The notes: a model not told the origin generated them from the letters alone. A stretch of DNA of 64,000 nucleotides from JADJLQ01 sp038251405 (GCA_038251405.1 JBBSBH010000017.1:1-64000); one strand, 5' to 3'. Numbered from the stretch's first letter, positions 1 to 10,183 are shown. Made by a program: numbers and translations.

Positions 1-408
1 ATCGGCTGATGTGATGCTCTTCACTGCTCCACAATTATCCGTGGCTGTCGCTGTGCCTGTATTCGCTGGCAATTGGGATGCTTCGCAATCGATCGTCTTG
101 GCTGCAGGACAGGTGATTACTGGTTTGGTTGTATCCTGAACTGTGATCACTTGTAAGCACGTAGATATATTATTACAGCTATCGGTCGCAGTCCATGTCC
201 TGTTGATGGTATAATTTCCCGGACAATTGCCCGCTACTTTCATATCAGCTAATGTGATGCTCTTCACTGCTCCACAATTATCCGTTGCTGTCGCTGTGCC
301 TGTATTCGCTGGCAACTGTGATGCTTCGCAATCGATCGTCTTAGCTGCCGGGCAGGTGATTACTGGTTTGGTTGTATCCTGTACCGTGATCATTTGTACA
401 CAAACCCT
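1..408. repeat. Near-identical 243-bp tandem HYR coding repeat
   Basis: The stretch starting at 1 recurs at 244. Over about 155 bases I count roughly a dozen differences. The 243-bp period equals 81 codons, one HYR domain. The next, older HYR copy (about 408-650) is much more diverged, so the recent copies were probably amplified by unequal recombination. Confidence 0.85.
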
Positions 409-3400
409 AAAGTTTCCACTACTATCAGCAGCTTTCCAAGTACGTTTGATCACAAAATTATTTGGGCAATTACCTGGGTTGATAGTGTCAGCATGAGAAA
501 TAATGATATTTCCAGGGCAATTGTCACTTACTATTGGATTACCCAGCGTGGACGGAGTTGTATCTGTTCCACAATTGATAGTGGTATCTCGCGGACAATT
601 GATCATTGGGCGCACCGTATCAATCACTTCCACCGTCATAGTATCAGTACAGGATCCCAATGAAATAGAATATATGAACTTATAATTCCCGCTGGCTGTA
701 CCTCCAAAATAAACACTTGCCGTACCGTTCATCAGATTTGTAAGATTGCCGCCGGCCGGATTGCTACCCTGCTGTGCCCAGGTGCCTGAAGTGGGATTAA
801 TGCCAGCCAATATAACCGTAGAAGCAGGGCATACACCCAGTTGGTCGGGACCAGCACTTGGATTAATACAAGGCTGAATTAAAATACATACTAGTGCGGT
901 ATCACATCCCTTATTTACACCAGAAAAAGTATCGCAAACTTTATAATAAAACGTATCTATACCTTGAAAATTGAGTGGTGGGGTATAGGTAGCTAATCCA
1001 TTTGGGCTAATAACAATACTTCCCCCATTGACTGACATGCCCATCATAGCTAAATTGAAGGTCTTACCTGTCATTACATTGGCAGAGTCTAAAGGCAATC
1101 CATCGGGGTCAAAATCATTGATCAGGATATTGATCATTATAGGCAAATTGGCTGAAGTGGTGTCCTTGTCATTTTGAGCTACTGGCGGAGCATTGATCAC
1201 CATAAGCGTCACCAGGGCAGTATCACAAGCCGACATTAATATCGGACATCCGGCGGCTGCCGCCGGGGCGGTATCACAAACACTGTATTTAAACGTGACT
1301 GTTCCTACAAAACCAGGCGTGGGAACAAATTGAATTAGTTGGCCTGCAAGACTAATGGTACCACTACCGGCTGGTGAAAGCATAGGCTGAGCCAACAAAT
1401 TTATTGTCAACGAACTACCATTCGGATCACTATCGTTGGACAAAACATCAATAAATGCAGTTTGATTCGCATTCACGGATGGTGGGAAATCTTCTACCGC
1501 ATTCGGTGGGGTATTCACACCCGGACCTGCTACATTGATAAAATCTGTAGCCGTATCGCAAAGATTTCCATTATCACATACTACATATTGATAAGTAGCA
1601 ATACCTGAAAATCCATTATTGGGTTGAAAAACCACACAAGTGCTATCAGCACTTATAGTTGCAATTCCATTCATGACCATAAAAACCTGAGTAATTCTCA
1701 ATGGGCCCCCTTCAGGGTCGGAATCATTGGTCAGTGGAAATAATTTTACCGGAATACAATTGTTTACAGTTACTGTATCATTCACTGCATTGGGAGGCTG
1801 GTTATTCACTGTGATAAATACAAAAGCAGTATCACACGAAGCTGTGCCGCACAAAGGAGTTGGTTCACAAATAGAATAGGATAAAGTATCCTTTCCATAG
1901 AATCCGGCAAAAGGAGTATAAACCACATTTCCACTCATATCCACCGCTGTAGATCCATTTTGGGGTGGATCGATCACTGTGACCGTGAGGGTCGCCATTT
2001 CAGGGTCGATATCGTTCGCTTTGACATTTATATTTTGAATTACACCTGAGTTCATTGCAGGTGGATTATCATCAACGGCTGTAACAGGTCCATTGGTAAT
2101 AGTTACATAGACCGTAGCTGTATCAGCTAATCCAGAACCTATATCGAGTACACGGTAGGTCATGGTCCTGATCCCATTAAAGCTCGTGGCCGGTGTGTAG
2201 GCAATGATACCAGTAGTCAGGTTAATCATAGCTGTACCAGTAACAGGTGGGCTGATGATAAAATAATTTTTTGTTCCCGCCACTGGATAATAATCATTAG
2301 GCGCTGTAGGAATATTTACCAGTATTCCATTTTGGGTAATTGCCGTATCAGGCATGGCCATGGGAGCTCTAACGGGAAGAGCAGCACATTGAAGAGGCAC
2401 TGCAGGTATGGTATAATATACCAAGAGCTGAGGCGGCGTATTTGCAGGATTTGTCCTTGATCGCCATGTCTGATTAGCTCCTCCTGCAGAAGGTGGTGCC
2501 GTAAAAATCAGACCATCATTTGCTGTCACACCTGATCTCCAGTTAGTCACTAGCGAAATGAGTGCCGCGGTACTATTCCACGTTTCATATCTTTGCGTGT
2601 TAACATTATTATTTGCAGCCGAAAGTGTGGCAAGCGCTGTATTAATATACGGACCCGTTTCCGTATTATCATCATTAGCAACTGACCAGTTATTTGGGGA
2701 AATGCTATCTCTCCAAGTGGCTCCTAATTCTGTCCAATTATCTATCAGTTGATAAATAGAAACGGTATTGTTTTCATTATCAACTTTAAACATTCTTACT
2801 TTTACGCTGTCTATCACAGCCCCCATAGGAATGCTTGACACTGACCATTTTACAATTGCCCTTCTATGATTACCAGTATTTTTATCTATTTGAAGGTCAT
2901 TAGATGATCCAAAATTCGTATTTATATTATTGCCTTCCAAATAGGTATCAGCTGACGCGTCAATAGTATCTGCCACAACCATGGCAGGTATCGCCGGCCC
3001 CACAAAATAAGTATTCGGGCCGCATGCATCATCTACTACTGTGATCTTTACTTTGGCTGTATTGGTGTAGCCAGCAGCATTTTGTACCTTATATACAAAA
3101 CTATCCATACCAGCGAAATCTGCATCTGGCAGATAAGTAATGGAGTTGTTGAGATTGATAGAGACATGACCATGTAGAGGCAAGGTGGGGACACCAATGA
3201 CGGAAAGGCTCACACCATCGTTGAGTAATACATTGAACCGAGGTAAAGAGTCCTCATTAATGGTGTACATATCATTTACAGCAAGTGGTATCAATGCCGG
3301 ATTGCCTACTGTTATTTTAAACGTACCATTGGCACACAAGGGCACCGGTGTAGTAGTATCACAAACTGTATATGTAAGAGTTTCAAGACCAAAAAAGCCT

Positions 3401-5043
3401 GAATTGCTAGTGTATTTTATATTACCATTGGCATTAAACATTACCGTACCATTGATGGCGCCTGTCACATTTGTGAGCGAGATCGGATCACCGTCTGGAT
3501 CTGAGTCATTGGCAAGTACATTATAAGTAATCATTCCAGAACCACATCCAGGGTCAATATTGACAGAGTCTATGACAGCCACAGGAGGACGGGGACCTGG
3601 TCTGATAGTGTCTTGCTCTGAATGAAATGCTGCTCTACCACAGGCATCAGTCACCTTTATGGTAATCATGCAGGCAGTATTTACCATCACTCCCGGAGGA
3701 GTAAACGTAGTAGATGCTGCAGCGGGATTGCCAAATGTACCTCCACAAGATGAAGTCCACTGATAAGTATATGGACCTGAAGGTATGGAAGTTACCGTGG
3801 CCGAAACTGGATATGGATTTCCACCATTCATATAAGTCGGCGGATAAACTAATGAAAGCTGAACCGCTTTATCTCTGGAAGCCCAGTAGCTCCAGTTGAA
3901 AAATGCGCGCTGAGCAGCGACTTGGGCAGTATCAGTACCACCAATATTATGTCCTGCTTCATACAATATCTTGCCACGAAGGGGATCACCAAATGCCTGA
4001 CCAAAAGCAATGATTGCCGCCAAACCGGGAGAATTAGCAGGTACATTGGCCTGTGTAGGATCCCAAACACCGATTTTAGTACTTGCTCGCCAGCTTCCGG
4101 CTAATACCGGCAAATAAACCTGCTCCGATCCATTCGTATGCGCAGCATCTGTAATGCTCATAAACTGCATGACAGGTTCCGCAGGGAAAGTGTTACTATA
4201 AGGTTTAGAACCTGCACTGTGGCTTGTCCATTTTATCAATGAATTGTCAGGAGACGCATAAGGTCCGGCACCCAGAGCAGTGCCAGTTTTATTAGATAGA
4301 AAATTAGTTTGTTGTGTAGTACTACCGGGATTAAACATCAATTCCAATGCACTTACTGCGTGGCAGCCTGCCCATATACTTCCTTTATAAGTTAAGTTCC
4401 ATGATAATAAATTACTGTGCGTTGCCCATACCGGATCGGCATGCGGCATTACGAATAAATCGTTACATGCAGATAATAACTGTGGGTCTTGCCAGTCATA
4501 TGCAGTAGATGGTATTCCTGCAGCAATCAGGAATTTTTCAGCAATAGCTCCGTTTTTCATATCCAGGGTCCAGCGGGGCACGAAATCCATAGTTTGAAAG
4601 ACAGGAACGGTAATAGCTGAAATAGAAGTAGCGCCAATTACACCCTGGCCTTGCCAGAAGGTGATCCTGGCATTTACTGCCGCTGTCCGGAATTGAGCAG
4701 GGACGATAAAGGCACTTCCTTTATAATCTATTCCATTATGAGAAAAATCAATACCATCCTTGGCTTTAGCAGGATTAATGACCCATTTAACAGGAACGTT
4801 GTAGTTTTTAATTAGGTCATAAACAAGGCCATAGGGTTTCAGACCATTGCCGACTGTCTGAGGCGTAATACCCATATTTACGATAAATGAGCCTGATGCA
4901 ATGGGCTCCACAGCAGCTGTTGCTGTAAATGAAGATAAACCAAGAATAGCAATTATAAATGCGTAGACTATTTTGCATTTACAAAGTCCATCTTTTGATA
5001 TTCCCAAACTCATCCACTTCATGGTCATAGATTTTGATTTCAT
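1..5043 (-). CDS. Giant secreted HYR/Ig-like repeat surface protein (3' end outside window)
   Basis: The frame is open from an ATG at 5043 to the window edge, 1681 codons, and continues beyond. Alternative in-frame ATGs lie at 5028 and 5022. A basic N-terminus and a hydrophobic run (about residues 20-36, ending FTATAA) look like a signal peptide. In order I see: an uncharacterised N-terminal domain (about 38-400); two cadherin/Ig-like tandem domains ending in T-x-T-V-type strands (about 480-680); a DNRLRE-like domain with RRAIVKWSVSSIP (about 690-876); about five more Ig-like repeats with NDxDP motifs (880-1390); a PKD-like segment; and at least two and a half HYR domains (TKPVITCP, DNCG, TRTWTATDSC-like). 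Such proteins in Bacteroidota are usually exported, often by type IX secretion, and act in adhesion or the sheath. The C-terminal sorting domain would be outside the window. The repeat architecture is clear; the function is inferred. Confidence 0.85.
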   Translation of the reverse strand, partial: MKSKSMTMKWMSLGISKDGLCKCKIVYAFIIAILGLSSFTATAAVEPIASGSFIVNMGITPQTVGNGLKPYGLVYDLIKNYNVPVKWVINPAKAKDGIDFSHNGIDYKGSAFIVPAQFRTAAVNARITFWQGQGVIGATSISAITVPVFQTMDFVPRWTLDMKNGAIAEKFLIAAGIPSTAYDWQDPQLLSACNDLFVMPHADPVWATHSNLLSWNLTYKGSIWAGCHAVSALELMFNPGSTTQQTNFLSNKTGTALGAGPYASPDNSLIKWTSHSAGSKPYSNTFPAEPVMQFMSITDAAHTNGSEQVYLPVLAGSWRASTKIGVWDPTQANVPANSPGLAAIIAFGQAFGDPLRGKILYEAGHNIGGTDTAQVAAQRAFFNWSYWASRDKAVQLSLVYPPTYMNGGNPYPVSATVTSIPSGPYTYQWTSSCGGTFGNPAAASTTFTPPGVMVNTACMITIKVTDACGRAAFHSEQDTIRPGPRPPVAVIDSVNIDPGCGSGMITYNVLANDSDPDGDPISLTNVTGAINGTVMFNANGNIKYTSNSGFFGLETLTYTVCDTTTPVPLCANGTFKITVGNPALIPLAVNDMYTINEDSLPRFNVLLNDGVSLSVIGVPTLPLHGHVSINLNNSITYLPDADFAGMDSFVYKVQNAAGYTNTAKVKITVVDDACGPNTYFVGPAIPAMVVADTIDASADTYLEGNNINTNFGSSNDLQIDKNTGNHRRAIVKWSVSSIPMGAVIDSVKVRMFKVDNENNTVSIYQLIDNWTELGATWRDSISPNNWSVANDDNTETGPYINTALATLSAANNNVNTQRYETWNSTAALISLVTNWRSGVTANDGLIFTAPPSAGGANQTWRSRTNPANTPPQLLVYYTIPAVPLQCAALPVRAPMAMPDTAITQNGILVNIPTAPNDYYPVAGTKNYFIISPPVTGTAMINLTTGIIAYTPATSFNGIRTMTYRVLDIGSGLADTATVYVTITNGPVTAVDDNPPAMNSGVIQNINVKANDIDPEMATLTVTVIDPPQNGSTAVDMSGNVVYTPFAGFYGKDTLSYSICEPTPLCGTASCDTAFVFITVNNQPPNAVNDTVTVNNCIPVKLFPLTNDSDPEGGPLRITQVFMVMNGIATISADSTCVVFQPNNGFSGIATYQYVVCDNGNLCDTATDFINVAGPGVNTPPNAVEDFPPSVNANQTAFIDVLSNDSDPNGSSLTINLLAQPMLSPAGSGTISLAGQLIQFVPTPGFVGTVTFKYSVCDTAPAAAAGCPILMSACDTALVTLMVINAPPVAQNDKDTTSANLPIMINILINDFDPDGLPLDSANVMTGKTFNLAMMGMSVNGGSIVISPNGLATYTPPLNFQGIDTFYYKVCDTFSGVNKGCDTALVCILIQPCINPSAGPDQLGVCPASTVILAGINPTSGTWAQQGSNPAGGNLTNLMNGTASVYFGGTASGNYKFIYSISLGSCTDTMTVEVIDTVRPMINCPRDTTINCGTDTTPSTLGNPIVSDNCPGNIIISHADTINPGNCPNNFVIKRTWKAADSSGNFRVCVQMITVQDTTKPVITCPAAKTIDCEASQLPANTGTATATDNCGAVKSITLADMKVAGNCPGNYTINRTWTATDSCNNISTCLQVITVQDTTKPVITCPAAKTIDCEASQLPANTGTATATDNCGAVKSITSAD

Positions 5044-5920
5044 AAATATTAGGTTAAGAGACACTTATTTTATTATTTTATATATGTAACTTTATTTTAT
5101 ATATTCTTACTCTGTTTTTAATCAAAAAATAAAATGCAATTAAACATATCTTAAAAACATAATTTTTATTAAATAAACAAGAATAATGCCAAACAAATAA
5201 TTGATATTCTGCATATGTAGTTTTCGTTTAAAAAACAAGGTCCTATTCACTTGGTATTTAGAAGATAATTTTAGAGTTAAATATTTTAATTTCAATATAT
5301 TATATAGTTGTATAATATATAATATGTTCCTCAAAGCTAAACAAGTAAACATGAAATACTAATTTTTAGTCCTCACTTAAAAACATATTTTATATTCCTA
5401 TACAATAAAAATAATTGTATAGTATATTGCACCAGTTAATTGATTGACCAACTACGCCAAATACATCCAATTATTTAATATTTAAATAAATGTAATGTGT
5501 ATCAAAAAAAATTTGCTTGAATACTATTCATAAATTTATTGGTGATACAAGTACGCCGTGTATGAGGATGGTGGTCTAAAAAATGATCAAAATGAAGACC
5601 CTATAAAGGCCATGTCAAAATCAAAAGTTTTGAAATACTGAGATAAAAAATAGAAATGCATGAAAAGGAAAGGGAGTTTTGATTTCTGGAGAAGCCTATA
5701 AATAATGTTTTCCTAAAAAAACGAAGCAAAATCCAATTATTTACTGCTTTAACCCCAATTTTGCAATTCTTGAAAAAAATGCCCTTTGATTGTTGATATT
5801 CATCATCCGCACTCCATACAAGCTGATAAAACGAAGCTTATTCGTCAACTTTTAAAGTAAATCTTGCAACTGCAAAGTTTGAGTTTAAAATGAGAATTGT
5901 TTTACTGAACTATTATTATC
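5044..5920. other. AT-rich intergenic region with a dispersed repeat fragment
   Basis: No convincing gene is present; the longest frame (70 codons, 5140-5352 minus) is low-complexity and lysine/leucine-rich. Around 5747-5860 it carries a fragment, GATATTCATCATCCGCACTC, that also occurs near 49828. Nearby is a piece resembling the reverse complement of about 49907-49943. ACGAAGCTTATTCGT near 5831 forms a short hairpin. I see no clear TAnnTTTG box serving the minus-strand gene at 5043. Confidence 0.5.
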
Positions 5921-7387
5921 CTATTTATTCATTACTAATTTATATATATGTATCTGACCTTTAGTCAATATCAAGCTATCCAGAAATGGCTGAATTGCAG
6001 CACTGGTATCCACTTTTCTACTATCGCTATACAGATAGCTTGCCCGTCTATTTTTGATCATATCATCCACCCAAAGTGCTGGAAGATCATCCTTGTCAAA
6101 AACATAGCCTTGCTTATCGATTTTATAAGGCACTACCGTGCCGGTATTGTCATTTAAAATAATACATAGAGAGTCCCGGGGGACCGCGTTTTGCAATTCT
6201 TTATCGTAAGTAAACCAATCCGTTTTATACCCATTTCGGTCGATGCTCCAGAAAGAATTTACATAGCTATAGGCTAAGAATGGCATGGCGATAATAAAAG
6301 GAATGATCCAGGCTTTATATTTTAAAAGGTTAAAAAATTGAATACCTAAAGCCACTGGAATACTAATCCACATAAGGAAGGGCAACATATAATAATCATG
6401 CACTTTGGCTATCATATTCATTTCGTAGATATAATATAAAACAGTACTGGCAAACCCAATAATCAAGATCCATCGGGTAGCCTGGGTAAAAATCCTTTTT
6501 GAAATTAGTATGTATAATCCCACCAAAAAAAAACCTATGGATACCATATTCAGCAGGTGAAATGGCAGCCATTTAGTAAAAACAAAACCAATATATTCGC
6601 CCAAATGATCTCGCCCACCAGGAGCAAAAACACCTTTGATCACACCCATATACCCCCAATCTTTCATTGCATACCAATACCAGGTCACTACCGGAACAGA
6701 AATTAAGAGAAGTATGAATCCATTGCATATTAGAATTTTTAGTGAGTGGTCCACCTTAAAAAATCTATATCCACTAATGGTTGCAAGCATGATGCCGTAC
6801 ATAAAATAGGGTAATTTGCACAAGCCAGCTAACATCAATAATACACCGGACAAAACAAAGTGTCGAAGATGAAGGTCTTTAATATATTTTATCAAAAACA
6901 CCATCATCCAGATCTGTGCACACATAGCCCATACATCAGAAAGCGGATTGATCATATAGTAATAAAAAATCGGAGTAAATGCAAAAGCCCATGCCGTATA
7001 TACTGCCACCCATTCATCCTGAAATAATAAGCCGATCATTTTATATATGCCTATAATGCATAGTATACCTACCAAAAACATGATCACCCTGGTAATAAAA
7101 ATAGACTCCCCCAGCAAGCTTTGCACTTGTGCTATAGACCAGGTCATTAGTGGAAATTCATACCTCAAGATATTGCCGTAAGTACCCAGATTAAGTGCCG
7201 GTATACGGGGATTGAGAATATTATTATCCGTTCGCACAAAGTTTCTGATATTCCATTCATTTTGTGCCTGCCGCCAAAGGTGTACCCCTATCAGGTCTTT
7301 ATTGAAAATATCCTTGTGTAAAAGAACTGATAAAAGAATGCCCAATACCAGTAATATTTTGGGACTTCTATCAGGTCGTTCAATCAT
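5921..7387 (-). CDS. GT39-like membrane glycosyltransferase (ArnT/PMT superfamily)
   Basis: 488 residues with many hydrophobic segments, starting with one at residues 9-23. After it comes the GVHLWRQAQ motif (34-42) in the first periplasmic loop and a YEFPL motif (76-80). This arrangement is typical of family 39 glycosyltransferases, which use a polyprenyl-phosphate sugar donor at the outer face of the inner membrane. A weakly conserved soluble domain ends the protein. It begins 13 nt after the acs stop on the same strand, so it is probably cotranscribed, although the two are not obviously linked in function. Acceptor and sugar are unknown; lipid-, glycan- or protein-glycosylation are all possible. 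Confidence 0.75.
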   Translation of the reverse strand: MIERPDRSPKILLVLGILLSVLLHKDIFNKDLIGVHLWRQAQNEWNIRNFVRTDNNILNPRIPALNLGTYGNILRYEFPLMTWSIAQVQSLLGESIFITRVIMFLVGILCIIGIYKMIGLLFQDEWVAVYTAWAFAFTPIFYYYMINPLSDVWAMCAQIWMMVFLIKYIKDLHLRHFVLSGVLLMLAGLCKLPYFMYGIMLATISGYRFFKVDHSLKILICNGFILLLISVPVVTWYWYAMKDWGYMGVIKGVFAPGGRDHLGEYIGFVFTKWLPFHLLNMVSIGFFLVGLYILISKRIFTQATRWILIIGFASTVLYYIYEMNMIAKVHDYYMLPFLMWISIPVALGIQFFNLLKYKAWIIPFIIAMPFLAYSYVNSFWSIDRNGYKTDWFTYDKELQNAVPRDSLCIILNDNTGTVVPYKIDKQGYVFDKDDLPALWVDDMIKNRRASYLYSDSRKVDTSAAIQPFLDSLILTKGQIHIYKLVMNK

Positions 7388-7400
7388 TCTAAATGGAATA

Positions 7401-9293
7401 TTAATTTACTCTGCCTTGCTTAATATCTTCCACCACTAATGGGTCGAGTAATGTGGTAGTATCACCGAGTTGGTTCATTTCACCTTCTGCGATTTTCCTA
7501 AGGATTCTTCGCATTATTTTGCCACTTCGGGTTTTAGGAAGGCCTTTGACTATTTGGATTTTATCGGGTCTTGCAATGGGGCCGATTTGTTGATTTACTG
7601 TTGCATTTATTTCTTTTATCAAAGCCTCGTCTGAAAAATGCTCTAAACTAATGACAAAAGCATAAATGCCCTGACCTTTAATATCATGTGGATAGCCCAC
7701 CACGGCACTTTCTATCACCGTTTTATGCATATTGATGGCATTTTCAATTTCGGCGGTACCCAGTCTGTGTCCCGATACATTCAATACATCATCTACACGG
7801 CCAGTAATCCTGTAGTTCCCTTTTTCATCCCGCAGTGCACCATCTCCTGTAAAATATAGGTTTTTATAAGTACTGAAATAGGTTTTAATGCATCTGTCAT
7901 GATCTCCCCAGGTAGTGCGCAAGATACCCGGCCAGGCAGCGCGAATACACAGATTCCCAGAAGCAGGATTGCCTATGATTTCATTGCCTTTTTCGTCTAC
8001 CAACAGAGGTTGTATACCCGGCAAAGGAAGGGTAGCATAGGTAGGTTTGGAATCCGTGATGCCTGCCATATTGCTGATCAAAATACCACCTGTCTCTGTC
8101 TGCCACCACGTATCTACTATCGGGCATTTCCTTTTACCTACATGCTCATCGTACCAATGCCACGCTTCCTCGTTTATTGGCTCGCCAACACTTCCAAGCA
8201 CTTTGAGGCTAGTCAAATCTTTGCCTTCAAAGGGAGCCAACCCATAACTCATCAGACTGCGAATGGCCGTTGGAGCTGTATATAAAATGTTTACTTTATA
8301 CTTGTCCACGATATCCCAAAATCTACCAGCATCTGGCCAGGTAGGAATGCCTTCAAATAGTAAAGAAGTAGCACCTGCACAAAGCGGCCCGTAGACGATA
8401 TAAGAATGACCTGTAACCCAACCTATATCAGCAGTACAAAAATGAATATCACCAGGCTGGTATTGAAATACATTAAGGAATGAATATGTCGCATATACCA
8501 TATAGCCTCCACAGGTATGTACTACACCCTTTGGCTTCCCTGTACTACCGCTGGTATATAAAATGAATAATACATCTTCACTATCCATCGGCTCAGCAGG
8601 AAAATCTGTAATAGAAGCATCTAGATGATCGTGATACCAGATATCCCTTTCTGAATTCCAATTTATCGAAGAATGGGTATGCTTATAAACTATGACTTTT
8701 TTTACGAAATCGATGTTTTCCAGAGCCTTATCCACAATGGGTTTTAGTGGAATTTCCTTCGTACCCCTATATACGCCATCGCAAGTAATTAAAAATGTAG
8801 CATGCGCATCTATTACCCGATCAGAAATACTGGCGGCACTAAAGCCCCCGAATATCACTGAGTGAATAGCACCTATGCGCGCGCAGGCAAGCACGGAAAT
8901 GGCAAGCTCTGGCACCATACCCATGTAGATACAGACCCGATCACCTTTTTTTACACCTTGCTGCACCAGCAAATGCGCAGTTTGGCAAACAGAAGTATAT
9001 AACTCGCGGTAGGTAAAACTGCGTGTTTTTGCTTCCGGATCATTGGGTTCCCAAAGTATGGCTATTTGACCTGCTTTGTCTGTTAAGTGTCTGTCCAGGC
9101 AATTTTCAGTAATGTTCAATTTGCCACCTTCAAACCACTTTACATCCATTGGATCAAAGCTCCAATTGGAAACCTGATCCCATTTTTTTTTCCATAGGAA
9201 GTTTTCAGCTATTCCACCCCAAAAGACATCCGGGTTTTCCACACTTTTTTTATAGGCCTGGTCGTATTCTGCTCTTGATTTTATTTGTAGCAT
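7401..9293 (-). CDS. acs: Acetyl-CoA synthetase (AMP-forming)
   Basis: 630 residues, slightly short but normal for the family. It activates acetate to acetyl-CoA through an acetyl-AMP intermediate. Visible motifs are the P-loop-like YTSGSTGKPKG (246-256), the VDTWWQTETGG acetate/AMP-binding motif in mid-protein, the TGD adenylate motif, and PKTRSGKIMRR near the C-terminus, where K592 is the lysine normally regulated by acetylation. The N-terminal WGG..FLWKKKWDQV region fits the acetyl-CoA synthetase N-domain. The start ATG at 9293 lies directly beside a TTAATTG repeat tract that forms its upstream region. A glycosyltransferase gene follows after 13 nt. Confidence 0.95.
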   Translation of the reverse strand: MLQIKSRAEYDQAYKKSVENPDVFWGGIAENFLWKKKWDQVSNWSFDPMDVKWFEGGKLNITENCLDRHLTDKAGQIAILWEPNDPEAKTRSFTYRELYTSVCQTAHLLVQQGVKKGDRVCIYMGMVPELAISVLACARIGAIHSVIFGGFSAASISDRVIDAHATFLITCDGVYRGTKEIPLKPIVDKALENIDFVKKVIVYKHTHSSINWNSERDIWYHDHLDASITDFPAEPMDSEDVLFILYTSGSTGKPKGVVHTCGGYMVYATYSFLNVFQYQPGDIHFCTADIGWVTGHSYIVYGPLCAGATSLLFEGIPTWPDAGRFWDIVDKYKVNILYTAPTAIRSLMSYGLAPFEGKDLTSLKVLGSVGEPINEEAWHWYDEHVGKRKCPIVDTWWQTETGGILISNMAGITDSKPTYATLPLPGIQPLLVDEKGNEIIGNPASGNLCIRAAWPGILRTTWGDHDRCIKTYFSTYKNLYFTGDGALRDEKGNYRITGRVDDVLNVSGHRLGTAEIENAINMHKTVIESAVVGYPHDIKGQGIYAFVISLEHFSDEALIKEINATVNQQIGPIARPDKIQIVKGLPKTRSGKIMRRILRKIAEGEMNQLGDTTTLLDPLVVEDIKQGRVN

Positions 9294-9295
9294 TT

Positions 9296-9391
9296 ATTAA
9301 TTGTTAATTGTTAATTGTTAATTGTTAATTATTAATTATTAATGGTTAGTGGTTAATGGTTAGTGGTTAATTGTTAATTATTAATTATTAA
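9296..9391. repeat. Heptamer repeat tract (TTAATTG and variants) upstream of acs
   Basis: About 95 bp are made almost wholly of TTAATTG, TTAATTA and GGTTAGTGGTTAATG units. The tract fills the space between the IVP gene stop and the acs start. Such tracts can change length by slippage and could alter acs leader length or promoter spacing. Confidence 0.85.
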
Positions 9392-9404
9392 TGGTCATCC
9401 ACAA

Positions 9405-9758
9405 TTAACTATTAAATTTCGATGTTTTTATTATTCTGGTGATAATTTTTAATATTTCAATGGCATCCGTATTCAAATAATTAAATGTTTCTTCCTGTAA
9501 GTAATCCGTTGCTTTCATCAACTCAAGCCAATAAATTGTTTCATTAATCTCCTTTTGTGCAATGGCAAGTTTATGAATAAAATCCTTTTTACTTTCGCTA
9601 TGCTCAGCTTCTCTAACCATTGCTCCTACACTGGTGGCACTTCGCAATAATTGCTTTGAAAGCACATATTCTCTTCTATCGCTGATCAAATGTTGACAGA
9701 TTTTAACCACCTTAATTGCAAAAGCCAAACTTTTTTCCTGAATTACATTTTGCCGCAT
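9405..9758 (-). CDS. Four-helix bundle protein (23S rRNA intervening-sequence family, TIGR02436-like)
   Basis: About 117 residues from the ATG at 9758; a TTG one codon upstream is less likely. The family signature is recognisable: an AFAIKVVK helix, then YVLSKQLLRSATSVGAMVREAEHSESKKDFIHKL (quoted here only as a landmark: the SVGAMVREAEHSES core lies at about residues 45-60), and a tyrosine/tryptophan-rich third helix ETIYWLELM. Members are common orphan genes in Bacteroidota, some of them inside 23S rRNA genes; the function is unknown. It is not in an rRNA gene here. A TATTTTTG box lies 5 nt before the start. Downstream is the TTAATTG tract. Confidence 0.85.
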   Translation of the reverse strand: MRQNVIQEKSLAFAIKVVKICQHLISDRREYVLSKQLLRSATSVGAMVREAEHSESKKDFIHKLAIAQKEINETIYWLELMKATDYLQEETFNYLNTDAIEILKIITRIIKTSKFNS

Positions 9759-9763
9759 CAAAT

Positions 9764-9771
9764 CAAAAATA
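9764..9771 (-). promoter_or_regulatory. Candidate -7 box TATTTTTG for the IVP gene
   Basis: Exact match to the Bacteroidota TAnnTTTG element, ending 5 nt before the ATG at 9758. This would leave almost no leader. No convincing -33 element seen. Confidence 0.5.
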
Positions 9772-9812
9772 ACAATTCAATTAACAATTAATCATTAAAC
9801 AAAGTGAAAAAA

Positions 9813-10181
9813 TTAATTTAATTCGTATGGCTGAATCAATACCTCAGCCGGAATGGTTAATCGCTTACTTAATTTTCTAATGATGTTGATGCTCAGAGGT
9901 CTCTTTCTAGAAAGTATTTCTGATGCTCTGCTTTTAAGTCCAATTATTCCTGCTAAATCTTGCTGACTAAGTTCTAGCTGATCCATTCTAAATTTAATCG
10001 CTTCTATTGGATCTGGATCTGGAAATTCCCCTACCATTTCATTTTCATACTTTTCAATTAGTAATATGAGAATCTCTAATTCATCTTGCTCTTTGGTGTT
10101 GGGATGGGCATGAAATAATTTATCTGCTCTTTTAAGAACTGACTGATATTCATTATCATTCTTTATTAACTTTAATTTCAT
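9813..10181 (-). CDS. higA: HigA-type antitoxin (Xre HTH)
   Basis: 122 residues. The N-terminal half is acidic and helical and binds toxin in this family. The C-terminal half is a Xre-type helix-turn-helix (about 66-100; LSQQDLAGIIGLKSRASEIL), followed by a short tail. It follows the HigB toxin gene with a 2-nt gap, the toxin-first order typical of HigBA. It should neutralise the ribosome-dependent mRNA interferase HigB and repress the operon. The intact length and paired arrangement support a working module. Confidence 0.9.
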   Translation of the reverse strand: MKLKLIKNDNEYQSVLKRADKLFHAHPNTKEQDELEILILLIEKYENEMVGEFPDPDPIEAIKFRMDQLELSQQDLAGIIGLKSRASEILSRKRPLSINIIRKLSKRLTIPAEVLIQPYELN

Positions 10182-10183
10182 AA

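Noticed and set aside
5140..5352. 70-codon minus-strand frame in the 5.0-5.9 kb spacer
   Set aside because: Composition simply follows the AT-rich sequence; no domain, no start signal.
9296..9391. CRISPR or origin iterons
   Set aside because: Units are contiguous 7-mers without spacers and no replication gene is adjacent.
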